Shown in pieces: positions 1 to 6,238 of a stretch of 8,234 nucleotides of DNA. The stretch spans positions 1-8,234 of the forward strand of contig DAIEML010000099.1 of the NCBI GenBank assembly GCA_027349615.1, written 5' to 3'. Below the pieces are notes generated by a model. That model ran no database searches, was not told the origin of the DNA, and saw only the letters and a program-made list of their open reading frames with translations. Source of the DNA: Ignavibacteriales bacterium. GTDB lineage: Bacteria; Bacteroidota; Ignavibacteria; Ignavibacteriales; Ignavibacteriaceae. How positions within the stretch are numbered: the stretch's first letter is position 1; each line of letters begins with the position of its first letter. Both the position numbers and the translations under genes were made by a program.

Positions 1-1637
1 AAATAAAGTTTATTCATCCAGATGATAACAATGCAGATGACCGAACTGTTATCAGCGTCCCGCTTTCCAAACCAGTTTTGCCAGGGGAAACAATAACATT
101 ACAAATTAAATTTGAGTCGAAGCTGCCGAAAATATTTGCTAGAAGCGGATTCAGCGATAATTATTTTTTAGTTGGACAATGGTTTCCCAAAATTGCTGTT
201 TATGAAAAAGCAGGCGAGCGTTATGCAACAAAAGGCCAATGGAACTGTCATCAGTATCATGCAAACTCAGAATTCTTCGCAGACTTTGGAGTTTATAATG
301 TTCACATAAACGTTCCTAAAAATTTTGTGGTTGGCGCTGTTGGAGTTTTACAAAATGAAAAACAAAATAATGACGGCACAAAAACTTTATTCTTTCATGC
401 AGAAGATGTAATTGATTTCGCATGGACAGCTTCGCCGCGATTTAAAGTAGCAGAAGCAGTATGGAAAAATGTTAAGATAAAAGTTCTGCTTCAGCCGGAA
501 CATTTTAGTCAAGCTGACCGCCACATAAAATCAGCTGAAGATGCGCTGGAATATTTTGATAAATATCTCGGAAAATATCCTTATCCAAATTTAACAATTG
601 TTGATCCGCCTATCAGAGGCTTAGGCTCAGCGGGAATGGAATATCCAACTTTTATTACGGCAGGAAGCTTATGGGGAATGCCAAGCGGAATAAGATTTAC
701 GGAAAATGTTGTAATTCATGAATTCGGCCATAATTATTTTATGCTGCTTCTAGCAACAAACGAATTTGAAGAAGCATGGATGGATGAAGGTTTCAATACT
801 TATTATGAAGCGAGGATAATGGATCATTATTACGGAAAGAAAAATTCTTTCTTCAACTTTTGGGGATATCACTTTGGAGATTTTGAAACTCAAAGAGAAG
901 GATATGTTGGAATGAACGATCCGAAAATCTCTCCTGACTTTCAAAATTCATGGGAATTTACTCACAATGATTACGGAGCCATTACATACTACAAAACCGG
1001 CACATGGATGAAAACACTTGAGATGCTTGTCGGCAGAAAAGTTATGGATGAAATCATGCAAACATATTTTGAGCGCTGGAAATTCAAACATCCGTGCGGA
1101 AAAGATTTTATTGCAATTGTAAATGAAGTTGTGCAAAAAAGGCTTGGAAATAAATTCGGCGAAAATTTGGATTGGTTCTTCAACCAAGTTTTGTATGGAA
1201 CAGATATCTGCGATTATAAACTAGCAAGCATTTCAGTTGATAAAATAGACCAGCCACACGGAATATATGACAGTGCAGGCGTAAATAAATTTTATCACGT
1301 AAAAAGAGAAAGCGGCAAATCGATATATAAATCTAAAGTTGTTGTATATAGATTAGGCGATGTAGTTATGCCTGAAGAAGTTCTTGTTCATTTTGATAAT
1401 GGAAAAGAAATTTTGGAAAACTGGGACGGCAAAGACAGAGCTCACGATTTTATTTATGAAAAACCCGAGAGAGCTGTTTGGGCGAAAGTCGATCCATATA
1501 ATAAAATTCCAATGGACGTGAATATTATTAATAACAGCTACACACTTGAGCCGGAAAGTTCAGCAATTACAAAATATTTTACAAAATTTTTGTTTTGGGT
1601 AGAAAATACAATGCTTTCTATCTCAACACTTTTTTAA
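1..1637 (+). CDS. M1-family zinc metallopeptidase (aminopeptidase N-like), 5'-partial
   Basis: Gluzincin peptidase, probably exported, expected to remove N-terminal residues from peptides. The frame is open from base 3, so the gene starts outside the window; the TTG at 78 is an internal leucine codon and not a credible start. About 544 residues are visible. The zinc site is complete: HEFGH at 717-731, then after exactly 18 residues the third ligand Glu in WMDEGF (codon 786-788), which is the M1 HEXXH-X18-E pattern. The substrate N-terminus loop, GAMEN in classical members, reads GMEYP at 633-647. The probable catalytic Tyr lies in the YYKTG motif (codon 990-992), where classical enzymes have YEKG. 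The region before the loop is the beta-rich N-terminal M1 domain (QWFPKIAVYE), and the residues after about 1200 form a beta-rich C-terminal part. A signal peptide cannot be judged because the start is missing. A membrane-protein gene follows after 12 bases and is probably co-transcribed. The family call is firm; substrate and exact location are inferred. Confidence 0.93.
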   Translation, partial: IKFIHPDDNNADDRTVISVPLSKPVLPGETITLQIKFESKLPKIFARSGFSDNYFLVGQWFPKIAVYEKAGERYATKGQWNCHQYHANSEFFADFGVYNVHINVPKNFVVGAVGVLQNEKQNNDGTKTLFFHAEDVIDFAWTASPRFKVAEAVWKNVKIKVLLQPEHFSQADRHIKSAEDALEYFDKYLGKYPYPNLTIVDPPIRGLGSAGMEYPTFITAGSLWGMPSGIRFTENVVIHEFGHNYFMLLLATNEFEEAWMDEGFNTYYEARIMDHYYGKKNSFFNFWGYHFGDFETQREGYVGMNDPKISPDFQNSWEFTHNDYGAITYYKTGTWMKTLEMLVGRKVMDEIMQTYFERWKFKHPCGKDFIAIVNEVVQKRLGNKFGENLDWFFNQVLYGTDICDYKLASISVDKIDQPHGIYDSAGVNKFYHVKRESGKSIYKSKVVVYRLGDVVMPEEVLVHFDNGKEILENWDGKDRAHDFIYEKPERAVWAKVDPYNKIPMDVNIINNSYTLEPESSAITKYFTKFLFWVENTMLSISTLF

Positions 1638-1641
1638 ACTT

Positions 1642-1647
1642 AAAAGA
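1642..1647 (+). promoter_or_regulatory. Weak ribosome binding site deciding between two ATGs
   Basis: AAAAGA is the only purine-rich stretch before the membrane-protein gene. Its 8-base distance to the ATG at 1656 fits a Shine-Dalgarno spacing, whereas the ATG at 1650 is only 2 bases away. The match to the anti-SD is poor, as is common in Bacteroidota-like genomes, so this is suggestive only. Confidence 0.35.
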
Positions 1648-1649
1648 AA

Positions 1650-2588
1650 ATGATTATGAAAATATTTAATTCTTACTTCAGCGGTCTTAAATCGGCAAGC
1701 AGATTAAAGAAAATGATAACTCTAATTTATGGAATTACAATTCTTCTTTCATTGGCATTAGCTACTCCGTTTCATGCAACATTATCAAGTCAAGCCGGTA
1801 ACACAATGGCACTTCATTCTTTGCTGAAGCACTTTGACTACACAACATACACCGATTTTATGAGAGTATACGGCAAAGCAATTACTCCGTTTTTAGGATC
1901 TGCGTTTTGGCTGAGTGCATTTTATTTATTGTTCACGATATTCTTTGCCGGCGGAGTTTTGAATATTCTTAACGGAGAAGAGCAAAAATTTACTATTAAA
2001 AATTTTCTCGATGGATGCGGTAAATTCTTTTTTAGGTTTTTTAGATTAGCTATTTATATAATACTGATTCTTATACTTATTACCGCAATTGTTTTTATGC
2101 CGGTTGGTATGATAGTCGCATCGGCATATCAAACAGTTCAAAGTGAAGCTACCTTATTCTACATTATTCTTACCGGCTCAATAATTTATGCTTTCTTTTT
2201 TATTCTTGTTTTGATGATTAGCGATTATGCAAAAATAATTTTGTTCAAAGAAGATTCTAAAAAATCTTTTAGGTCAGTTTGGTCCTCAACAAAATTTGTG
2301 TTTAAACATTTCTTTGGAACTTATTTCCTTTATCTCCTTTTACTTACAGCGCCAATTTTATTCTTAATAATTTATTTTCTGTTAGATAATTCAATCGGGA
2401 TGGTTTCCGGTTTTACAATTTTTATAATGTTCTTAATTCAACAAGTATTTATTTGGTTAAGGATATTTGTTAAGATTTGGTTTTTAAGAAGCGAAGTTAA
2501 ATTTTATGAATTAAATTTTAAGGCAAAAGAAATAGTAATTGATTCTTCTACTGAAATTAATCCAGAGGGACTAACAGGAAATATTTAA
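1650..2588 (+). CDS. Six-helix integral membrane protein of unknown function
   Basis: I do not recognise a named family. The 312-residue protein is dominated by hydrophobic segments, roughly at residues 22-40, 82-107, 132-155, 169-190, 224-245 and 252-275, so about six membrane helices. Between helices 4 and 5 there is a polar stretch starting DYAKIILFKED, followed by a Lys/Ser-rich amphipathic part (KKSFRSVWSS) that probably lies on the cytoplasmic face. This layout recalls uncharacterised bacterial membrane families with a conserved Asp after a helix, but no catalytic motif is visible. The C-terminal 35 residues are polar. Two ATGs compete, at 1650 and 1656. The purine-rich AAAAGA at 1642-1647 is only 2 bases from the first but 8 from the second, so MKIFNSYF at 1656 is the likelier start. 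The gene is 12 bases after the M1 peptidase and likely shares its transcript; a role alongside that peptidase is only a guess. Confidence 0.8.
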   Translation: MIMKIFNSYFSGLKSASRLKKMITLIYGITILLSLALATPFHATLSSQAGNTMALHSLLKHFDYTTYTDFMRVYGKAITPFLGSAFWLSAFYLLFTIFFAGGVLNILNGEEQKFTIKNFLDGCGKFFFRFFRLAIYIILILILITAIVFMPVGMIVASAYQTVQSEATLFYIILTGSIIYAFFFILVLMISDYAKIILFKEDSKKSFRSVWSSTKFVFKHFFGTYFLYLLLLTAPILFLIIYFLLDNSIGMVSGFTIFIMFLIQQVFIWLRIFVKIWFLRSEVKFYELNFKAKEIVIDSSTEINPEGLTGNI

Positions 2589-2620
2589 AGCGAACGTTTA
2601 ACATATTGTGTTTATTCGCT
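2589..2620. terminator. Imperfect inverted repeat between convergent genes (possible bidirectional terminator)
   Basis: AGCGAA at 2589-2594 is complementary to TTCGCT at 2615-2620, and inside it AACA (2600-2603) can pair with TGTT (2609-2612) around a 5-base loop, with a few unpaired bases between the two stems. The element sits directly after the stop of the membrane-protein gene and overlaps the last codons and stop of the convergent GH13 gene. Its position suits termination from both sides, but the stem is short and neither side has a strong T-tract, so the call is weak. Confidence 0.3.
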
Positions 2621-4009
2621 AATAAAGATTTCGTAATCCCACGGCTTAAATTGAAAATTTTCTTTTTCGGAAAACGAAACATTCACATCACTAAATATGT
2701 TTTTATAATTTCCTTTAATTTCTTTGTTGGAAAGAGTAACATCAATAGTTTTACTAGAAAAATTAAAAACTACAAATATTTTATTATTATCTTTTTCTCT
2801 AATGAAAGAGCAAATAGATTTATCATCTGGCGAAGAAATCATTTTCAGGTCTCCGCCTTCGCTGCCACTCCACAATGCTTTATTATGCAATTTCATTTCC
2901 ACAAGTTTTGTATAAAGTTCTCTGAATGGAGATGGCTTCCAATCAATTGGATCGCGCTCAAAAAATTTTAATCTTTTGTTTAGACCAGCTTCTTGCCCGC
3001 TGTAAATCAATGGCATTCCTGGTATTACAAAAGTAAACGCAGCAAAAGCCGGAGCCGCATTTCCCAGACGTTCTATTGCAGAGCCATTCCAACTATTCTC
3101 ATCATGATTAGAAGTAAATCTCATTCTAAAATCATTCTTCGGATAATTCTTATTTTCTTTTATAAAATATTTATTAATTGCTGACGCATTTGCTTTTCCT
3201 TTAGCAATATCATTTGTTAGATGATAAAGATCCCAAGAATATGTCATATCAAATGCTTCGGTTTGAAGCTTTGGTGTTTCGGCTTCGGCGAGCATAAATA
3301 CGGGTTTGATTTTATCAAGATCTTTTCGTGCTTCATTCCAAAATGGTGTTGGGACCATGTCGGCAACATCGCATCTAAAGCCGTCAATTCCGCAATCCTT
3401 TACCCAAAATTTTAATGCACCAATCATATAATTCCACAAATCTTTGTTAGCGTAATTCAGTGCGATTACATCAGTCCAATCTTTTACTGGGGCTATAAAA
3501 TGTCCTGCAGAATCTTTTTTATAAAAATCGGGATGAGTTTTTGTAAGAACATTATCCCATGAAGTATGATTTGCAACCCAATCAATAATTACGTGCATTC
3601 CAAGCGAATGAATATTTTTGACAAGTTCTCTGAAGTCATCCATTGTACCAAACTCAGGATTTACTTCGTAGTAATTTTTAACTGAGTAATAGCTGCCAAG
3701 TTTACCTTTGCGATTTTTATCTCCGATTGGATTTATCGGCATTAGCCAAAGAATTCCGACGCCCATTCTTTTTAGCTCAGGTAAATGTTTTTCAAAAGCT
3801 TTGAAGGTTCCTTCTTTTGTATACTGTCTTATATTTACTTCGTATATAGTTTTGTTAAAACTCCATGCCGGATGAACAACTTTTGATGGAACCGGCTGGG
3901 CATAAATTTTTTTAGCTAAACCGATGAAAAACAAAAGCGATAATAAAATTATTAATGCCGGGATTACGTAATGGTGATTATATACTGGGCTCTGGAACTT
4001 ATCAGTCAT
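2612..4009 (-). CDS. Exported GH13 alpha-amylase-superfamily glycoside hydrolase
   Basis: Retaining alpha-glucan hydrolase or transglycosylase of family GH13, 465 residues. All conserved regions are present: region I DWVANH at residues 143-148; region II GFRCDVAD with nucleophile Asp214 and its preceding Arg212; region III MLAEAE with acid/base Glu242; and region IV NHDEN at 301-305 with the transition-state Asp303. The (beta/alpha)8 barrel begins at IYEVNIRQY (55-63), and the last 80 or so residues form the usual C-terminal beta domain. A hydrophobic segment at 15-32 followed by KKIYA|QP looks like a signal peptide cleaved before Gln38, which places the enzyme in the periplasm or at the outer surface; an uncleaved anchor is also possible. 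Only a weak GAAAG lies upstream of the ATG, and no in-frame ATG follows before Met82, so the start is accepted. There are no starch-binding domains or sus-like partners nearby. Exact specificity (amylase, cyclomaltodextrinase-like or other) cannot be read from the sequence. Confidence 0.93.
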   Translation of the reverse strand: MTDKFQSPVYNHHYVIPALIILLSLLFFIGLAKKIYAQPVPSKVVHPAWSFNKTIYEVNIRQYTKEGTFKAFEKHLPELKRMGVGILWLMPINPIGDKNRKGKLGSYYSVKNYYEVNPEFGTMDDFRELVKNIHSLGMHVIIDWVANHTSWDNVLTKTHPDFYKKDSAGHFIAPVKDWTDVIALNYANKDLWNYMIGALKFWVKDCGIDGFRCDVADMVPTPFWNEARKDLDKIKPVFMLAEAETPKLQTEAFDMTYSWDLYHLTNDIAKGKANASAINKYFIKENKNYPKNDFRMRFTSNHDENSWNGSAIERLGNAAPAFAAFTFVIPGMPLIYSGQEAGLNKRLKFFERDPIDWKPSPFRELYTKLVEMKLHNKALWSGSEGGDLKMISSPDDKSICSFIREKDNNKIFVVFNFSSKTIDVTLSNKEIKGNYKNIFSDVNVSFSEKENFQFKPWDYEIFISE

Positions 4010-4151
4010 TTTTTCACTTTCTAAGTAAATGAAATCTTATGTTACAATTTAATTACTAAATAGGAAAATTACAGCGGACATATACAAGAATTGATCTAGA
4101 AATGTTTTTAGCATTTCGAATATTAAATTAGAATTAGTTTCAATTCAATAA

Positions 4152-4913
4152 CTAGAGTTTAAAGATTTGAGCATTTTTATGACCGGAGTCTTCGGACTTC
4201 TTTTGTGAAGCTTCGGCATCGCCGCCCATATACGGGCCGCCGGCCTGTTTGTTCTTGGCGAGAGCTTGTTCAATTTTTAATTTTTCTCTTATCTTCTGAA
4301 ATTTTTGAAGCATTGTCTGCTGTTTTAAAATTTCTTCATGTAATCTTTTTTTCAATGCAACCAATTTGGAAATATTTCCTTTGTGTTCTTCCTGCTCAAC
4401 CTTAATAGCTCCGATAGAATTTTGCAGCTCAGAAAGCTCCTGCAAAGATTCGTTTAATTTATCTCTTCTGCTTTGAAGCTTATCTTCATATTCATTTAAT
4501 TCATCGTTAAGCTTTAGCTTTCTGGCTTCGGCTTTGTAGAAGCCATCGTTCGATATTTTTAGTAGCTCCTGCAAGCTTTTTTCCAACGACATCCGCTTAC
4601 TCATCAAAAGATCGGTTTCCATTTTCAAATCATTATTATAATTTTTTCTTTCCGCAGTCTCCTCATCTATCTTCTGCAAATCAATTTTCAAATCTTCTTT
4701 TTGTTCGGCCAAAATTTTAATTTGATTTTCAAAAGATTCTATTTCTGCCTGGCGCGCATTAAGTACTCTTTCGCTTTCTTCAAGCGCGGCAATCTTTTCA
4801 AATAATAATTGATCCTGCTCGTTAACATCTTTTTCTTTTTTCAAAATGATTTGTTCAAGAACATTTCGTTTTTTGTTAATTGTATTCAACTCCTGGTTAA
4901 ACTTTTGAAACAT
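4152..4913 (-). CDS. Coiled-coil protein, C-terminal piece of a frame split by an in-frame TAG
   Basis: This is 253 residues if translation starts at the first ATG after the upstream stop. The sequence is almost entirely predicted helix with heptad-like hydrophobic spacing and many Glu, Lys, Gln and Leu residues (for example LKIDLQKIDEETAERKN). It ends in a low-complexity, non-helical tail of about 33 residues (221-253) containing AGGPYMGGDAEAS. No enzyme motif is visible. It is in the same frame as the coiled-coil gene at 4989-6080. The 25 codons between the TAG and this ATG are open, contain no ATG, GTG or TTG, and already read as coiled coil. There is no convincing Shine-Dalgarno sequence before the ATG (upstream bases AATAGATTTACAGAA). 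The most economical view is that this is the C-terminal 40% of one roughly 640-residue protein. Whether it is still made separately, by readthrough or not at all cannot be decided here. Confidence 0.6.
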   Translation of the reverse strand: MFQKFNQELNTINKKRNVLEQIILKKEKDVNEQDQLLFEKIAALEESERVLNARQAEIESFENQIKILAEQKEDLKIDLQKIDEETAERKNYNNDLKMETDLLMSKRMSLEKSLQELLKISNDGFYKAEARKLKLNDELNEYEDKLQSRRDKLNESLQELSELQNSIGAIKVEQEEHKGNISKLVALKKRLHEEILKQQTMLQKFQKIREKLKIEQALAKNKQAGGPYMGGDAEASQKKSEDSGHKNAQIFKL

Positions 4914-4991
4914 TTCTGTAAATCTATTCTCAAGCTCTGCATTACTTTGCTCAATTTCTTTTTTCCTTTTTTCTAGAAGCGGAACAATCTA
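4914..4991 (-). other. In-frame amber stop and untranslated linker inside a coiled-coil reading frame
   Basis: On the minus strand the upstream frame ends QNLKLR-TAG (stop at 4989-4991). Reading straight on in the same frame gives IVPLLEK, then KKEIEQSNAELENRF, and enters the downstream piece with no frame change and no further stop until 4152. Heptad-like hydrophobic spacing continues through the junction, apart from one proline three codons after the stop. A single base change from a Gln, Lys or Glu codon (CAG, AAG, GAG) would produce this TAG. There is no spacer, terminator or ribosome binding site of the kind expected between two independent genes. Confidence 0.8.
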
Positions 4992-6080
4992 TCTCAGCTT
5001 TAGATTTTGCACCGAAAGGTTTTCAACTGATATTTTTTCTTCGGTAAGTTTTTGATTTAAGCCGTTTCTAATTGTTTCGTAATTATTAATTTCTTCTTTT
5101 AATTCATTTGATCTTCTGTCAAGCTCAAGAATATCAAGGTTTAATTTGGAAAGTCTGTTTGCTTTTATGCTAAGCGATTGATCGATAGCATAAAGCTCTT
5201 TTTGTTTAAAAGTAGTTTCATCAGAAAGCTTCCTGAAATTTTGTTCAGTTTCCTCAAGCTGAAGCCTGCGTTCTTCCAACTCTCTATCAATGTTCTGAAG
5301 TGCTGCAACTAATTCGCTTTTTGATTTTTCTTCTTCGCTAAGGTTCTCAATATTTTGTTTTAAAAGTATTTCTTTCTCGTTCAAAGCGGCAATATTTCCC
5401 TCTGCCGTTTCAATATTTTTGATTAGTGAGTTTAATTTATCGGTAAAATTTTTAATTTCTTTTTTCTTTAATTCAATTTCCTCATTAAGCAGCTGTTTTT
5501 CCTGTTCGAGTGAAATTATTTTTTGTTCCGCTTCCGATATTTGATTGCTAATTTCCTGCTGATTCTTTAAAAGCTTGGATTTCTGTTCTTCAATATCTCC
5601 AAGCTCTTGCAATTTTCTTTCAAAACTTTCTTGCAGGGCAGCTTCTTCTTGATTAAGATCAGAAATCTTTTGTTTTGTCTCTTCAACAATTTGATTTTGA
5701 GTTGGGTGAGATCCTTCTGTGGCAATATTTAAATCAGCTTTTTTATCACTCAAAGTCAATTCTATGTCTTGAATCTGAGATGAGTATTTAAGAATATTAT
5801 TCTGAAGCTCATCCTTCATTTCCTTTAAGCTTAAAATTTTTTGGTCAAGTTCGGCAATATTTTCTTTTTTCTGTATTTCCTCGGCTTCAAAAGATTCAAT
5901 TTCCCTGATAATTGCATTCTTTTTTTCATTAAGCTGCGCGACTTCCATCCGCAGACGTTTTAGAACTTCTTCCAGCTTCTTTGCGTTTTCTTCTTTTTCA
6001 TACATGAAGTGAAATTTAGTTTTCAGTTCTTCATTTTCCGATCTTAATGATTTCAGCTCTTTTGATTTGAATAAACTCAT
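4989..6080 (-). CDS. Long coiled-coil protein, N-terminal piece (function unknown)
   Basis: This is 363 residues, with no signal peptide or membrane helix, so probably cytoplasmic. It starts MSLFKSKELKSLRSENEEL and is helical almost throughout, with heptad-like Leu/Ile spacing and runs of Glu/Lys typical of rod-forming coiled coils. The one clear break is around residues 120-128 (ATEGSHPTQ), which contains Gly and Pro and could act as a hinge. Related phrases recur (NIAELDQKILSLK near residue 74 and NIAALNEKEILLK later), suggesting internal duplication of a helical unit. There is no Walker motif, so it is not an SMC or Rad50 ATPase; it resembles structural or scaffold coiled coils, but such similarity can be compositional. 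The start is well supported: AAGGA at 6090-6094 lies 9 bases before the ATG. The frame ends at a TAG that appears to interrupt a longer gene continuing to 4152 (about 642 codons in all). Its neighbours give no functional clue. Confidence 0.78.
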   Translation of the reverse strand: MSLFKSKELKSLRSENEELKTKFHFMYEKEENAKKLEEVLKRLRMEVAQLNEKKNAIIREIESFEAEEIQKKENIAELDQKILSLKEMKDELQNNILKYSSQIQDIELTLSDKKADLNIATEGSHPTQNQIVEETKQKISDLNQEEAALQESFERKLQELGDIEEQKSKLLKNQQEISNQISEAEQKIISLEQEKQLLNEEIELKKKEIKNFTDKLNSLIKNIETAEGNIAALNEKEILLKQNIENLSEEEKSKSELVAALQNIDRELEERRLQLEETEQNFRKLSDETTFKQKELYAIDQSLSIKANRLSKLNLDILELDRRSNELKEEINNYETIRNGLNQKLTEEKISVENLSVQNLKLR

Positions 6081-6089
6081 AAGATGAAT

Positions 6090-6096
6090 TCCTTTT
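6090..6096 (-). promoter_or_regulatory. Ribosome binding site of the coiled-coil gene
   Basis: On the minus strand AAAAGGA precedes the ATG at 6080 by 9 bases. It is one of the better Shine-Dalgarno matches in the window. It fixes the start of the coiled-coil gene and contrasts with the lack of any such site before the downstream piece at 4913. Confidence 0.6.
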
Positions 6097-6130
6097 TAAA
6101 CTAAATTTATTTCTAGTAAGTAAAATTGTC

Positions 6131-6138
6131 CAAAAGTA
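6131..6138 (-). promoter_or_regulatory. Possible -7 promoter box for the coiled-coil gene
   Basis: The minus strand reads TACTTTTG, which matches the Bacteroidota -7 consensus TAnnTTTG, inside the 158-base gap between dacB and the coiled-coil gene. It would give a leader of roughly 45 bases. No clear -33 TTG box is present at the usual distance upstream, and the consensus is common by chance in AT-rich DNA, so this is a weak candidate. Confidence 0.22.
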
Positions 6139-6216
6139 AAAAGCTATGATTTATTGTATTTAGAACTTAAAGATTACTTTGATAAGATTCAAACTTTGCT
6201 TCTCGTTCTAATACTA

Positions 6217-6236
6217 TAAAAAGCCATCTAAACGGC
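6217..6236 (-). terminator. Short GC stem plus T-run after dacB (candidate terminator)
   Basis: Just after the dacB stop, the minus strand reads GCCG-TTTAGA-TGGC followed by TTTTT. The stem has three G-C pairs plus one G-U pair with a 6-base loop and then a run of five T. The placement is right for an intrinsic terminator ending the PAP2-dacB transcript, but the stem is shorter than usual. Confidence 0.3.
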
Positions 6237-6238
6237 GG

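Noticed and set aside
78..80. TTG as a start codon for the M1 peptidase
   Set aside because: The frame is open upstream to base 3 with sensible M1 N-domain sequence, so the gene runs off the window and this TTG is an internal Leu.
2606..3415. Plus-strand open frames of 60-121 codons
   Set aside because: They lie antisense to the GH13 gene, whose motifs are complete; their translations have no recognisable features.
4099..4117. GAAATG/CATTTC hairpin in the gap between the coiled-coil and GH13 genes as a terminator
   Set aside because: The stem is only 6 AT-rich pairs with a 7-base loop and no T-tract follows on either strand; this is expected by chance in AT-rich DNA.
4010..4151. Promoter for the GH13 gene
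   Set aside because: I looked for TTGACA/TATAAT and TAnnTTTG-type boxes on the minus strand and found none with acceptable match and spacing. A promoter may exist here but I cannot place it.
4989..4991. TAG as a pyrrolysine codon or genome-wide amber reassignment
   Set aside because: There is no Pyl machinery in the window, the lineage guess does not favour it, and the same reading frame also ends at a TAG (4152-4154). A nonsense mutation or sequence error is simpler.
4152..6080. SMC, Rad50 or phage tape-measure protein
   Set aside because: There is no Walker A, Walker B or signature motif, no phage neighbours and no transmembrane region. Coiled-coil similarity to these families is compositional.
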